Origin: Panulirus ornatus
Taxonomy: Eukaryota > Arthropoda > Malacostraca > Decapoda > Palinuridae
Length of the DNA: 64,000 nucleotides
Reading direction: 5' to 3'
Assembly (NCBI RefSeq): GCF_036320965.1
Contig: NC_092249.1
Span: 4,451,614-4,515,613, forward strand
Shown here: in pieces, positions 11,190 through 24,379 of the stretch
Position numbering within the stretch: the stretch's first letter is position 1
How the letters are laid out: each line of letters begins with the position of its first letter
The notes under the pieces: model-generated
Databases searched by the model: none
The model's input: the letters and a program-made list of their open reading frames with translations, nothing else
What the model was told of the DNA's origin: nothing
Program-made: the position numbers and the translations under genes

Positions 11190-13335
11190 TAATTTACTTT
11201 GTCACTGCCTCCTGTGTTAGCGAGGTAGCACAAGGAAACAGACGAAAGAATGGCCAAACCCACCCTCATACACATGTATATACATACATGTCCACACACG
11301 TACATATACATCTCACCGTATATATATATATATATATACACACAGACATATATATCTATATATATACATGTACATAATTCATACTGCCTGCCCTTATTCA
11401 TTCCCGTCGCCACCCCGCCATACATGAAATAACAATCCCTCCCCCCGCATGTGTGCGAGGTAGTGCTAGGAAAAAACAACAAAGGCCACATTCGTTCACA
11501 CTCAGTCTCTAGCTGTCATGTATAATGCACCAAAACCACAGCTCCCTTTCCACATCCAGGCCCCACAGAACTTTCCATGGTTTACCCCAGACGCTTCACA
11601 CACCCTGGTTCAATCCATTGACACCACGTCAACCCCAGTATACCACATCATTCCAATTCACTCTATTCCTTGAACGCCTTTCACCCTCCTGCATATTCAG
11701 GCCCCGATCACTCAAAATCTTTTTCACTCCATCTTTCCACCTCCAATTTGGTCTCCCACTTCTCCTCGTTCCCTCCACCTCTGACACATACATCCTCTCT
11801 GTCAATCTTTCCTCACTCATTCTCTCCATGTGACCAAATCATTTCAAAACACCCTCTTCTGCTCTCTCAACCACACTCTTATTGCCACACATCTCTCTTA
11901 CCCTTTCATTACTTACTCAATCAAACCACCTCACACCACATATTGTCCTCAAACATCTCATTTCCAGCACACCCACCCTCCTCTGCACAACTCTATTTAT
12001 AGCCCACACCTCGCAACCATATATCATTGTTTAAACCACTATTCCTTCAAACATACCCATTTTTGCTTTCCAAGATAACGTTCTCGACTTCCACACATTT
12101 TTCAACGCTCCCAGAACTTTCGCCCCTTCCCCCACCCTATGATTCACTTCCGCTTCCATGGTTCCATCCGCTGCCAAATCCACTCCCAGATATCTAAATC
12201 ACTTCACTTCCTCCAGTTTTTCTCCATTCAAACTTACCTCCCAATTGACTTGTCCCTCGACCCTACTGTACCTAATAACCTTGCTCTTATTCACATTTAC
12301 TCTCAGCTTTCTTCTTTCACACACTTTACCAAACTCAGTCACCAGCTTCTGTACTTTCTCACCCGAATCAGCCACCAGCGCTGTATTGTCAGCAAACAAC
12401 AACTGACTCACTTCCCAAGCTCTCTCATCCACAACAGACTGCATACTTACCCCTCTTTCCAAAACTCTTGCATTCACCTCCCTAACAACCCCATCCATAA
12501 ACAAATTAAACAACCATGGAGACATCACACACCCCTGCTGCAAACCAACATTCACCGAGAACCAATCATTTCCTCTCTTCCTACACATATACATGACTTA
12601 CATCCTTGATAAAAACTTTTCACTGCTTGTAACAACTTGCCTCCCACACCACATATTCTTAATACCTTCCACAGAGCATCTCTATCAACTCTACCATATG
12701 CCTTCTCCAGATCCATAAATGCTACATACAAATCCATCCGCTTTTCTAAGTATTTCTCACATAAATTCTTCAAAGTAAACACCTGATCCACACATCCTCT
12801 ACCACCTCTGAAACCACACTGTTCTTCCCCAATCTGATGCTCTGTACATGCCTTCACCCTTTCAATCAATACCCTCCCATATAATTTACCAGGAATACTC
12901 AACAAACTTATACCTTTGTAATTAGAGCACTCACTTTTATCCCCTTTGCCTTTGTACAATGGCACTATGCAAGCATTCCCCCAATCCTCAGGCACCTCAC
13001 CATGAGTCATACATACATCAAATAATCTTACCAACCAGTCAACAATAAAGTCACCCCCCTTTTTAATAAATTCCACTACAATACCATCTAAACCCGCTGC
13101 CTTGCCAGCTTTCATCTTCCGCAAAGCTTTTACTACCTCTTCCCTGTTTACCAAATTATTCTCCCTAACCCTCTCACTTTGCACACTCTTGACCAAAACA
13201 CCCTATATCTGCCACTCTATCATCAAACACATTCAACAAACCTTCAAAATACTCACTCCATCTCCTTCTCACATCACCACTACTTGTTATCACCTCCCCA
13301 TTAACCCCCATCACTGATGTTCCCATTTGTTCCCT
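11190..13335 (-). mobile_element. RTE/Jockey-like non-LTR retrotransposon, 5'-truncated copy A
   Basis: The longest copy in the window. On the minus strand it runs from a frame containing RRRWSEYFEGLLN, through the reverse transcriptase, a C-terminal region, a roughly 300-bp 3' untranslated segment, and the family's conserved 3' end (GCGAGGTAGCACAAGGAAAC on the plus strand near 11220). It ends near an AT-rich tail at about 11190. Homology to the other copies stops near 13335, so the 5' half is absent. Short (TA)n runs at 11320-11365 lie in the 3' untranslated part. Confidence 0.85.
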
Positions 13336-13413
13336 TGTTCTTAAGTAAGCAATCACCTTAAATCTTAAAATAAACTGCATTGTATTTCTTTCTTTGGAAA
13401 TCTTTAGAGACAT
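11629..13413 (-). pseudogene. Broken reverse transcriptase of retroelement copy A
   Basis: Three overlapping frames cover one ancestral protein. The 13196-12552 part has the LDGI and GFRGGRGCVDQ motifs and FMDLEKAYGRV, which keeps the first catalytic Asp. The 12594-12199 part has GLQQGCVMSPWLF and LLFADNTALVADS, where the expected FADD or YADD box reads FADN, so a catalytic Asp is replaced. A frameshift separates these parts near 12580 and another lies near 13190. At 12199 a TGT codon, conserved in copy E within VKCFRYLG, has become TGA. The C-terminal part reappears at 11829-11629 with GRPNWRWKDGVKKIL. This copy cannot encode an active enzyme. RTE versus Jockey/CR1 placement needs a phylogeny. 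Confidence 0.85.
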
Positions 13414-14028
13414 GAAATTACTTACCTGGTATATCTTTTACAACAGTTTTGGAGGCTTCTGTGATCAAACCTCAACAAAGTAGACAAATAAAGGAGGCTA
13501 ATGATGTTCAAGGAATATCTGAATAATACTGTATGTGGGCAGATCAGGTACATTCTCAAGATACTCATCATCAATTAAAGCATCTATCAGTCTCATAACA
13601 ACACCTATCATACATACTGCTAACATAATTTAGTTCTAAAGATACGAGGCTGAAAATCCTCCTCTTTTGTATGATCACAATCTAAATACAGAAACAGATG
13701 AAAATGCCAGATGAATATTTGTTTCAAAAGGCTCCAGGTAAGGTGTAAATGTGTTTGGCTCTAAACAGGATGAAAAGAAGTGAGACAGTTGGTATTTTTG
13801 AAGAGTGAAATCAAGTGGGAGGAGGAGGAGGAGGCAGAACAGTCTGTGAATGTCCATGGGGTAATTTCTGTGGTAGGAGGGCAAGACTAAAAGAATGGGT
13901 GATACTTTTCATCAGAGCTGTGGATCAGTGTTGAAGGGTGTAGGGAAGCAAGTACAAAACTAATAAGGGTTAGAAATAGCTCATGCATCCACCTGTAAGA
14001 GGAGTGAAGAAGAGAGCTTTATGAAAAG
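13336..14028. other. Noncoding spacer, nothing recognised
   Basis: AT-rich sequence between two retroelement fragments. A 69-codon minus-strand frame at 13675-13884 has no recognisable features. Confidence 0.4.
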
Positions 14029-14029
14029 A

Positions 14030-14258
14030 CTATATGTCCAAACCATTTCAGCACACCCTCTTCATTTCTTTCAACCACACTCTTCTTATTACCACATCTC
14101 TCCCTTTTATTACTTAAACCACCTCACACCACATATTGTTGTAAAACATTTCAGTTTCAACACCTCCACACCACCTCTGCACATCCTTATCTATAGCCCA
14201 TGCCTCACATCCATATATCATTACTGAGACCACTATACCTTCAAACAAACTCATGTCT
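14030..14258 (-). mobile_element. Retroelement family fragment B (C-terminal region only)
   Basis: About 230 bp match the segment of copies A and E that encodes the YGCEAWA and RWFDR region, with many differences and small deletions. It is an old fragment and its neighbours are unrelated AT-rich DNA. Confidence 0.75.
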
Positions 14259-16755
14259 GCCCACCCACATATATCCAAATATTTTTCCCTTGCCTATGAC
14301 ATTCAGATTTATCTCTCCTGTGCACTTCAAAAAGTGATTTCTTTACAGTGTGTTTTTCAACACTTAAGGCTATTTAGCAGATTTCTGATGAAATTCTTCT
14401 TGTATTTCACATTTATATGTCTGTAAAATACTTTAGGCTTGATATTTCATTATATCAATTTCAGTATAATCAAACAAAATGATTAGTGGTAGAGTCTATA
14501 TATTCTTTTTTGAAACACTGCAATTCTCATGCTTTTAAGCAATTATAAGGTGTTTCTAAAGTAATTTGTAAACTCCACGATTTGCTTTAAGAAAAATAGA
14601 AAATACTAAATGGGAAACTTATTTTTTGAGAAGGCAACTGGTCATTATTAGGGCATCACCCAGAAATGATTCAGGCAACAAAAGGGTTCAAGGAGATAAA
14701 ATTAAGGTATCTCGTGAATGTAGGGCTTCATGATAAATGATATAATTAATTTGATGTGCAATGACTCTATGCACTGAATTTTCCAGTCAAAAGAAAAATT
14801 GATGTCCCCCCTCAATATGGAGTAATAATAAGACTCAATAATTGTCATGAATTTTTGGCGCACATACAGTATCAAAATCAGTTATATATTCCTCTCTCTT
14901 GCCGTAAGTAGGGTCTCCTTTTTACACTCTTCAGTATGAGAGACTATACTGACATCAATATTCACTGAACGTCATATTATTTACAGTGATCTCATGAAAA
15001 TCTTCGCTGAAGCATACTCAGCGACTTTTGAAAGATGAAATTACTTTAAAAGTTGTTGTGTCACATTTCCAGGGCATATTCTTTACTTGTTGTTACACTT
15101 TATTGCCAATGTAATGAAAATTTGTCCAAAACGCTGAAAATTCTCCTTTATGTCTTTGAGCATCTAGGCTATTTCCTTGGGGGTTTAAATCTCAATTACT
15201 GCTCCATACAAATCTGTTTTTTACATGAATTACTTTAAATTCTTTAGTTGTTGCAGGACCAAGGACTGACGAACATATGGCTTCACTTATGAGCTCACAT
15301 CCATTCTCTAGCTATCATGTGTATGGTAAGATTTATCATTTAAATACGAGTATCTAACTCTTGCACTCAGCAGAATGAATATGAAATAAAGCTTTATAAT
15401 ACTCTGTTTAACCATGCTCAATGTCCTGTCTGTCATATTTGCAAAATTTTAATATGGAATCTACAAACAGTCTTTTAAGTTCACTGCAATCATATTTCTT
15501 AATCTTTCAGAATCTTAAATACAGCTAATTATAAAAGGACTTTGTTTTAAAGTTACAAGTGCATGAATATTAAATGGAATGATGCGACACTTCAAAGTCT
15601 TTAATGATGTGAGTTATGTTTGGACAAAGCCGTGAACAATACTCTCTTCCCATTAAATGATATCCAATCTGACTGAGCCTGACTAGCACCCTTCCAACTC
15701 TGGGTGGCTATCATCACACCTTAGCTAATAATGTACATACAATCAAAATAATGAAATTCTTAAGTTCAGCAGCTATACAGTTCTTTTTATTATTTTCAAC
15801 TACAACTACGTATCAATCTTACTTTCTATCTACAACTGTGCACTAAAAAGCACTACATGAAGAACAGTGAAACCTTTCCCAAAGTAATGTGACTACTATG
15901 GATGGTATCCCGCCAACCTTACTAGGCACTGAAATGGACTGCTTTGCTTGCAAATATTGTACAATTGTTTACTGGTTATGAAAAGATAGTATGTGAGTAT
16001 GTCTTAACTGGTATGCAGCAAAACATTCCGTATGTTATTAGTCATGAAACTGAGCTTGCTAAAAGACTCTGTTGGCTACAAAGGTTAGTATTCCCACATC
16101 CTCTTAGAATAATTTTAACCTTTTACTGTTAATTCCTTCACGCCAACAACCCTTCATTATTTTTCTGCCTTCCAAGGCCAATAAACATGTGTTATGCTTG
16201 CCTGATCATCATTCTGAAGTGTTGATGGATTTTCTTGAGTTGCAGACAACACTGCTTGAGGCTGATCACAACATCCAGCTGATCTCACAAGATTGAATTA
16301 GATTAATTTTCTTGCTTTCTTTGGTTTAGTTAAGTGAAAATCTGATCTATCCAAGACTAGCCTTCAGTTGTATACATATGTGGTAAACATGCATCATGAT
16401 ATTCTACTATGGCATGGTGATAGATGAAAATGAACAGCTTAGTCACATACTCTACTTGTAATATATATCCCTTACTAAACTAATATGATTCTAATAAGAA
16501 ACTTTCTTTACACTAATAATACCACTTACTGCAATAGCAAATGAAGGGGGCAGAGCTGCAGTTACTATCTTTAAATCTAAAATGAGTTTACAGTGTTTTC
16601 CAGAATATGAGGTGGCAACCTTCTTTGCAGAAGTAGTTAGTAAGTTAACAAGGGACTAACTTGAATAAACAATGAATATTTGATTTTTGGAAATAAGTAC
16701 AGCAACATATGGTTTTTTGACCATTTTTTTTTTTTAAAGATGTCTATTATTCATT
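14259..16755. other. AT-rich noncoding stretch, nothing recognised
   Basis: About 2.5 kb with only short frames (15053-15238, 15944-16132) that lack domains or convincing splice junctions. This may be intronic to the minus-strand gene. Confidence 0.4.
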
Positions 16756-16759
16756 TATA

Positions 16760-17757
16760 ACATTTGATCACAGTTTCCTACGTCAGCAAGGTACCACCAG
16801 CAAACAAATGAAGAACAGCCCATTCACTCATTTACACACATTACAGCTCCCTATCCACATCCAGGCCCCACAGACCTTTCCATGGTTTACCCCAGGCATT
16901 TCACATGTCCTGGTTCAGTCCATTTACAGCACACTGACCCTGGCATACCACATCGTTCCAGTTCACTCTATTCTCTGCACACCTCTTGCCCTCCAGTATG
17001 TTCAGGCCTCAATCGCTCAAAATATTTTTCACTCCATCCTTCCACCTCCAACTTGGTCTCCTACTTCTTGTTCCCTCCATCTCTCACACATATATCCACT
17101 TTGTCAACCTTTCCTCACTCATTCTCTCCATATGTCCAAACCATTTCAACATACCCTCTTTTGCTCTCTCAACCACACTCTTTTCATTTCCACACATCTC
17201 TCATACCCTTTCATTACCTACTTGATCAAACCACCTCACACTACATACTGTCCTCAAACATTTCATTTCCAACACATCCACCCTCCTCCATACAACCCTA
17301 TCTATAACTCCTGCCTCGCAACCATAAAATATTGTTGGAACCACTATTCCTTCAAACATACCCATTTTTGCTCACTGAGATAAAGTTCTCTTCTTGCACA
17401 CATTCTTCATCGCTCCTAGAAGCTTTGCCCCTTCCCCAACCTGTGACTCACTTCCGCTTCCATGGTTTCATTTGCTGCTAAGTCCACTCACAGATATCTA
17501 AAACACCACTTCCCCCAATTTTTCTCCATTAAACTTACATCCCAATAAACTTGTCCCTCAACCCTGCTGAACCTAATAACCTTGCTCTTATTCACATCTA
17601 CTCTCAAGTTTCTCCTTTCACACACTTTTCCAAGCTCAATCACCAACTTCTGCAGTTTTTCACTTGAATCAGCCACCAGTGTGTATCATCGGTGAACAAC
17701 AAGTGACTCACTTCCCAGGCCCTCTCATCCCCAACAGACTGCATACTTGTCCCTCTT
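16760..17757 (-). mobile_element. Retroelement family fragment C
   Basis: Minus-strand copy covering the region just after the FADD box to the 3' end. Frames at 17676-17488 (VNKSKVIRFSRVEGQ) and to the left match copy E with frameshifts. The 3' end near 16790 keeps a diverged TTTCCTACGTCAGCAAGGTA segment. It is 5'-truncated, as are all copies here. Confidence 0.8.
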
Positions 17758-17759
17758 AA

Positions 17760-18606
17760 TATCTATAACTAGCATTACAAATATCAAAAAATATGCCACA
17801 GAGCCATTCCGCATATGAAGCAATAATAATTGGCAAAGGCCAATTGGGAAGATTTTAAAAGATGAGAGAAATTATCTGTTCCACCTCTTAGGCTACTGTT
17901 TGCAAGTGTGTTTCACTCTATCAATCTGACGCACAATATTTTTCAAATACTGATTTTGTCTAAAGAAATGTGAAAAAGTTTACAGTCTCCTCAATGACCT
18001 TTCTCCGAAGGAGCCCACTTCCTTTCTCCTGCAAGGAATACAGCCTCAAAGCTATCCCATAAAAAAGGGAGTCATAATGTGATTGAGTTATTTTGTTTAA
18101 CTATGGATAGAATCTTAGTCAGAAAAACTAATGCGAGGACTAATTTGATGTAAGATAAACCAAGAGTAACATTACGATTACCTAGTTTCTCTGAACTACT
18201 CAGCTATTCTTCAAATCTTAGGACTTTTAAGGCAATAAAGTTCTGTATTCAGTCTCGAAATGTCCCATACTCAAATAAAGACTAAATACAAACAAATTAT
18301 CAAATCCCAAAAATGATCAGCTTTAAAACATGAATACAGCAATAAAATAACTGCATGCTCATGCAACATGCTGAATAATGCAGTCCTTACATTCAACCCC
18401 TTCTAAAGCATACAATGAAGATCATGGAGCAATTACATATAATGCAAAAATCTGTTATGGTGAAATTGAAAATATCTTCACTGAACATCAACTACAAGAG
18501 GCATTGGAAAGATACACCCAACAAAACATCCATATAACCTGTGACATTTTCACAAAAAATCTAATGAATTGTAGGTTAACAAAAAATACAGTAAAATCTG
18601 ACTTGC
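17760..18606. other. Intron 3' of the large exon, nothing else recognised
   Basis: AT-rich sequence following the GC donor of the large minus-strand exon. The open frame continues to a stop at 18488 in low-complexity hydrophobic sequence, as expected for read-through into an intron. Confidence 0.5.
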
Positions 18607-20739
18607 CTTTGCCCTTTTTGCCGACCATCAGCGAAGTGGCTCGTCGAAGCTCTTTATTCTCTTTTTTCATATCTCCTGGAGTCAGATTTGGTGGCAATGT
18701 GGAGTGTTTTTTCTTTTTTCCTGACAATGTGGTATCTTCTGCTGGAGTGGAAACTGCTTCAGCCAAGTCCTCAATGCTCCTAAAGCGTCCAGAACCATCA
18801 CGGGTTAATGGTATGACAGATGGACTAAGTGATGGAAGGCGAGCATATTCCTGAGGAGAGGGTAAGGCTGACTCACGAAGAGATGACCGCCATGGCTCTC
18901 TAATTATGTCCCCATGAATACGGGTGGAAGCTCTGGAGGTGGAAGTGAGTTTAGTGGTGGTGGCACGAGTGGTGGAACTAGATGAGGAAGAGGGAGTTGG
19001 TGTCCTACTTCCACTTCGAACTGATTCTGCAAGTCTGGTTAACAAACGGCCTGAGCGGCTTCCTCGAGATCCAATACTTCCTTGGTCTTCTGTTATTACT
19101 GCTAAAGTATCTGGTCGAGGTCTTGGTTCAAGATTTTTTAAGTTTTCTAAAAATTCACGATCAGTTAATGGATTATCGTTGTCTTGAGCACTATACTGAC
19201 TGGCAAGGGAGCCATTAATAGCACTACTGACTTCACTACCACTTTCATGTTCATTCTGTCCATAAAGGTCATCTACATGTGTAATCTTATCCCCTGAGCA
19301 ATGCTGAAAATGGTCAGATGCTACTTCTGTCATTTCATCTTTCCCTGAGGTGTTGTTGTGTAGCCAGCTTGAATTTTTTGATGTGGAGGGAGTAGTTGGT
19401 ACTGATCTTGCAGATTTGGTCTGATCCTTTTGAGCAGCAGATGATCGAGGTGTCCAATGCATTGATTCATCCCTTGGTGGTGGAGGAGGAGGGATTTCCA
19501 AGGTTTCTTTCATTAAGATTTCCACTTCATCACCTTCATCACGATTTCTTTCCATATCTTCTGAAGCAATGGAGGATCTGCTGCGAACTGTCTCCTTTCC
19601 TTTCCTACTATCAGCTTTGATTTTGCTTATGTTTTCTGCATCTCGAGGTGAGATCAGTGATGGCGGAGTACCAGATAGGTCAGACCGATTATCACTACCT
19701 CCACTCTCATCTGTTCGAGTTGTGCTAAATGCTGAACCTAAACCACTGTCTGCTCTTTCATCTGAGTGAACTCCGTTTGGTGTTTTCATTGGTGGAGGAG
19801 GGGGTGGCGGTGGCTTAAACTGAGGTGGACTTTCATCTAAACCTTCAATCAAACCTTCTTTTAACATATATCTTATTGTATCAAACTTTTCACCTGGTTT
19901 TGAGCTATTCGATCCTGAGCTCTGAGAGCTCTCCCTCGAACTCTGTCTACTAAAATTGCCTAGGTCACCTTGGGTGTTTTCATTTTCCTTGTTTGAGCTA
20001 CCCTTATGGTTAAACCCATTTTCTGCTGATTTGGGAACAGACTTCTTCACTTTTCCATTGATGTCTTTTCTATCTTTAAAACTAGTCCCTTTCTGCACCA
20101 TAATATTTCCTGATACTGGAGTGGTTGGAGAAGGCTTTGATTTAGTTCTTTCATATGAGGAAGTTTTTGCTTGACCCGCATTCATGTAATCAAAAGAGGC
20201 TGTAGAACTCTCCACTGAAATTAAGGATTCCATGGAATTTCGTCTGCAAGGCTTCTGATTTGCTGTGGAGGGTCTGGATGGGCCAATTGTGGAATCTTCG
20301 AGAGAGTCATCAGAAAAACCATTTTCATTCTCGACCAAGGGCAAACCTTGATGGAATTCTTTCATCATGTTCTGCAAAGGTGTAGTAGGTTTCTGCACAG
20401 ATTTAGAAGCTTTTGAAGCTTTTGTCATTACTGGAGCATTCTGAAGGCTGTCATCACTTAAGGAGTCCCGATTAGCGACAGTCTTCTTCTCAACATCACC
20501 TTTAGATTCACTCACAACATAAAACTGGGAACCCTGAAGTATATCAGATTCATTCCCATCTGATTCTCCATCATCATCATAGTCTGGAGTTGGGGATGGA
20601 GGAGCAGGGATAAACATTCTGGAAGAGTCATTGAAGACACCAGAAACAATGAATGCACCTCCTGTACGACCTCCACGACCACCACTGTTGTTGCCATCAT
20701 CACCAACCAACGGTGTCTCATCAAACCCACTGTCCTTGC
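18607..20739 (-). CDS. Large exon of an unidentified Ser/Pro-rich disordered protein
   Basis: A 2133-bp exon giving about 711 codons without a stop, the only long frame here with real protein character. The minus-strand acceptor TTTTATTGATTTTCAG ends at 20740, and the exon opens with a split codon then KDSGFDETPLVGDDG. The donor is AAAG|GCAAGT at 18607/18606, a GC-AG type junction; without it the frame drifts into hydrophobic intron-like codons and stops at 18488. Both ends are phase 1. Visible features: an acidic stretch DYDDDGESDGNESD (about residue 52 of the exon), proline runs FKPPPPPPPP (about 308) and IPPPPPPRDES (about 415), many Ser-rich blocks, and a SPSVIPLTR segment (about 640) with the SxIP form used by EB1-binding microtubule plus-end proteins. 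No globular domain was seen. A cytoskeletal scaffold is a guess; the family is not recognised. Confidence 0.8.
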
Positions 20740-21205
20740 CTGAAAATCAATAAAATACGTTATTGTTGTAAAATGGGGAAATGAGACTTTTTTTATAAAT
20801 GAATCACTAGATGTGCATCAATGTTTACCTAAGAATATCTTACCATCTGCACATAGTGCTTATGATGCTGACTCAGATCACATGATAAAATGAGGGGTGA
20901 TGAACTGAAAGAGGTTTCAACACAGGACAATAAAACCATCATGTACTGCAAAATGCTTGGAGAGTGACTCTTATATCAATCACACAAAAAGAATGGTAAT
21001 AATGTGAACAAGAGTAGTAAGGCAGAGGATGGTATACAAACTGTAGCATGAGATTAAAAAAAAATACTTTACAAATTGCGACTAGAAAATCTTATTTGCA
21101 CATGAAAGCACTTCTGCATATATATCATTGATCTAACAAACACACCCCAGACAGTTCTTTTCTTTGGTCACACTCACACAGGAACATCAGTGATAGTCTG
21201 CTAAA

Positions 21206-22003
21206 TACAGGTACACCACCGATTTTCTGGCACTCTTGGTTCCAAAGCCTTGCTGGGTTAACCATTTTGCCAGAACAACCGTGGTCACGTAATAATAATT
21301 CATCAACACACCTCTAACACACTAACCATACATCTTCCATGTGTCTAAAGCATACCATGAACTGCTAGAACTTTAAACAAATATAAAATGTTGTAATTTA
21401 AGTTCTTTATGGAACAACTTAGCCTGGTCCATTATCATGCTACCTGACAAGTCCACTCCATCACTCCAAAGCTATCGAAACCATTCCATCATCACTCAAT
21501 CGTGTTCATTACTCTTACCATCTTTCAGAGTTTTTCTAATTGTCATTTTCTTCTTGGAATCGCTGTCTGCATAGAATTTCAATATTTTCTCCATTTGCTT
21601 CTTTATATAATAAACAGTTGATGAACCAATACTGAAGATGTCATACAGCTTACACACCGAAACACTACAGTCCATTTTTTTCAACAGTTCTACTTTATCT
21701 TGGATCGACATGGACTGGTGTTTACGTTTGACACCAAGACTGACACTCGCATATGTCTTAGAAGCCATAGATAGGCTTAAATTTAAGCAAAATGAGCTAA
21801 GAATCTCACAGAACTGCGGTATCACCATCACCAAGTGCAGTGTAAAGAATGTAAATAAGTGCACCCTACACACAATGCCATCTGTGGCTGCCCAGTAAAC
21901 TAGTCTAGTGGCTGCCCTAATTTCAAGTTCACTCACGTAATTTTGTCCGGACTAAAGTAGGTGCTGAACCATCAGTTGCTGGAAATTCGGTGGTGAACAT
22001 TCA
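21206..22003 (-). mobile_element. Tigger/pogo-like DNA transposon, internally deleted
   Basis: The left end CAGGTACACCACCGATTTTC (21208-21227) and the inverted right end (TTCACCACCGAATTTCC on the minus strand, near 22000) share CACCACCGA and a following GGTTC block, consistent with terminal inverted repeats. The left end sits at a TA dinucleotide, the usual Tc1/mariner-pogo target. At about 800 bp it is far shorter than an autonomous Tigger (typically over 2 kb). Only the N-terminal DNA-binding part of the transposase remains. Confidence 0.75.
21496..21768 (-). pseudogene. CENP-B/psq-type HTH N-terminus of Tigger transposase
   Basis: From ATG at 21768 the frame gives about 90 residues (MASKTYASVSLGVKRKHQS...). 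A helix-turn-helix of the CENP-B N-terminal class is visible: SIQDKVELLKKMD, then SVCKLYDIFSIGSSTVYYIK, then EKILKFYADSDSKK. This is typical of pogo/Tigger/Jerky transposases, where the HTH binds the inverted repeats. The second HTH and the DDE catalytic domain are missing, so it could at most be a DNA-binding fragment. A longer frame begins upstream at 21936, but the Met at 21768 suits the family start better. Confidence 0.75.
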
Positions 22004-23768
22004 ATCACAAAATTTGTCATTCTTCAAATGTACTGTTCTCCCACTTGTCTTTTATTGCCTCTCCCTTCATTCATTATTCCATCTTTTCAAGTTTCTTTTC
22101 TTCTAACTCCTTAAGTAATCCTCATTCTTTTCTCAAACTTTATTCAGTTATAAGAATCAAGTAGTAACTAGTTCACTTTCATAGCTAGTCTAACAAGTGA
22201 AATTCTACATATTTTCCTAATGTAACCATGGATTTCCAGCTTTTAATAATCAGCTTGTCAACATTTGAAATATTCAGTAAAAACGCACACATGTTACGAT
22301 GAGAAACAGTAAATGACCTATGAGAAAACATACAAAGACTAATGAGAGCAAAGCTGAAAAGATGGCATAGGGTGGGAGTGAGACTAAAATGGCATGATTG
22401 AATGTGAGACTGACCAAGGCAATCAAGCAACTACAAGGTAACTAAGAAGTATCTGTTCAAAACTCAGAGGACTGAACAAGCAAACATGAAGTAACTGAGA
22501 GGAAAGGCTCAATGACTCTCAAATTAATAAAAGAATGGGTACAAATAAATCAAATTAGTAATAGGGATCGGGAGACAGCATATTTCCCCCATATCCCTTT
22601 ATGTTGTAGAAGGCAACTAAGAGAGCAAGGGTTGGGTTAGGGAATCCTCCTCTACTGTATTACTCTCTGAAAGATGAAAAAGAACAAGGAATCCAATGAG
22701 GATTTTTCCTCTAAGGCTCAGACATTTGTTACTGACACTACCTAATTCTCTTGGGAAATGGCAAACATGTATGGAAAACAAGGAAAAAGAAAAGTTAAAG
22801 TGCTCAAGGGATATAAAATAAGAGAAGTGAACACAAGGCTTACAAAGTAGATGATAAATTCTGAAAATGGAGATAATGATTTGACAAAAGTAAAAGGTAA
22901 AGGTGCAAGAGATCTAGACACTTTATGATAAGTAAATGTCAACCATACTGGAAAGTTAAATAATTAGTCAATGATGTATAGATGGACAAAAAAATAAATG
23001 TTTAAGGGTGTTTTATGGTAAATATGTAGAAAGAAATAGGAAAGGCAAACTATAGTAAGGTTCATAGGTTATACAAATAATCAGTAGACATGTTGAATGA
23101 GATGATAGAATGTGAAGATGGCTGTCATTTGATTGGTTGAAAGCTTTAACTACCTGGAAAACAAGAGAGTTAATCTAAGAGTATAATACATAAGTGCAAT
23201 ACTATCATTAAAAGCTGTGTCCATCATAATAACTACTATAATAACTATAATAAGTGACTGGTTCTTTTGAGCAGCTTTGTTTTCAGATGTTAAACTAAAT
23301 GCCATACTATTTTCCGGTTCACAAGAAAATGTGCTGAATGCAAAAGTACTTCAAAACAGGCAGAAAGTATTCTATCCAAGCTATGTTTTTTTCAGACAAA
23401 AGTTATATAAAAGCAAAAAAAATATAATGTTGATTTGCAAAGAAAAAACTGTTACAAAATAGCCTCTGTGTGAAATATGAATTTCATACTAAATAACCAA
23501 TACTTGATATTGTCTTCACTTTTGACAAGAAAAAGCAATATTTTTCTCCTGATCATTACTAGATCCACTTCTCAGTCTTCAAAATGGATGATTTGAAAAG
23601 TGAATTAAATATCAACTATGAATGGAATTAAAGAAATACCTGCAGTCACCTTCTATTAGCTTGAAATTTCACATACATTTTTCAATCAACATACTTTCAT
23701 TTACCTCAATCCCAGTTACACTGTATCAGATATATACATACACGTATATGAAAATTTTATTTACACTT
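22004..23768. other. Intronic AT-rich DNA, nothing recognised
   Basis: Only short frames without domains. No tandem repeat or RNA gene was seen. Confidence 0.4.
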
Positions 23769-23769
23769 T

Positions 23770-24379
23770 TTATTATATCCAATCACTGTTTCCTGCATCA
23801 GCGAGATAGCTCCAGGAAACAAACAAATACTAACCACTCATATACACATACATGCCCATATACATACATATACACATATACATACACATACACAGCCATA
23901 TACATGTATACACATGTACATATTCATACTCACTTGCTTTCATCCATTCCCAGCACCACCTGTCCCACAGGAAACAGCATCGCCACCCCCTGCATCAGCA
24001 AGGTAACACTAGGAAACCAGACAAAAATAGCCACATTTGTTCACAATCAGTCTCTAGCTGTCATGTGTAATGCACTGAAACCACAACTCCCTATCCATAT
24101 CCAGGCCCCACAGACCCTTCCATGGTTTACACCAGACGCTTCACACGCCCTGGTTCAATCCATTGACAGAACGTCGACCCCGGTATACCACAACGTTCCA
24201 ATTCACTCTATTCCTTGCACTCCTTTCACCCTCCTGCATGTTCAGGCCCCGATCACTCAAAATCTTTTTCACTCCATCTTTCCACCTCCAATTTGGTCTC
24301 CCACTTCTCCTCGTTCCCTCCACCTCTGACACGTACATCCCCCTGGTCAACCCCTCCCCACCCACCCTCTCCACGCGAC

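Noticed and set aside
11525..12609. Plus-strand Ser/His/Pro-rich frames
   Set aside because: Antisense shadows of the minus-strand reverse transcriptase; the same peptides recur opposite copies C, D, E and F.
18378..18854. Plus-strand 158-codon frame
   Set aside because: It is the reverse-strand shadow of the large minus-strand exon; the minus frame has consistent exon boundaries and composition.
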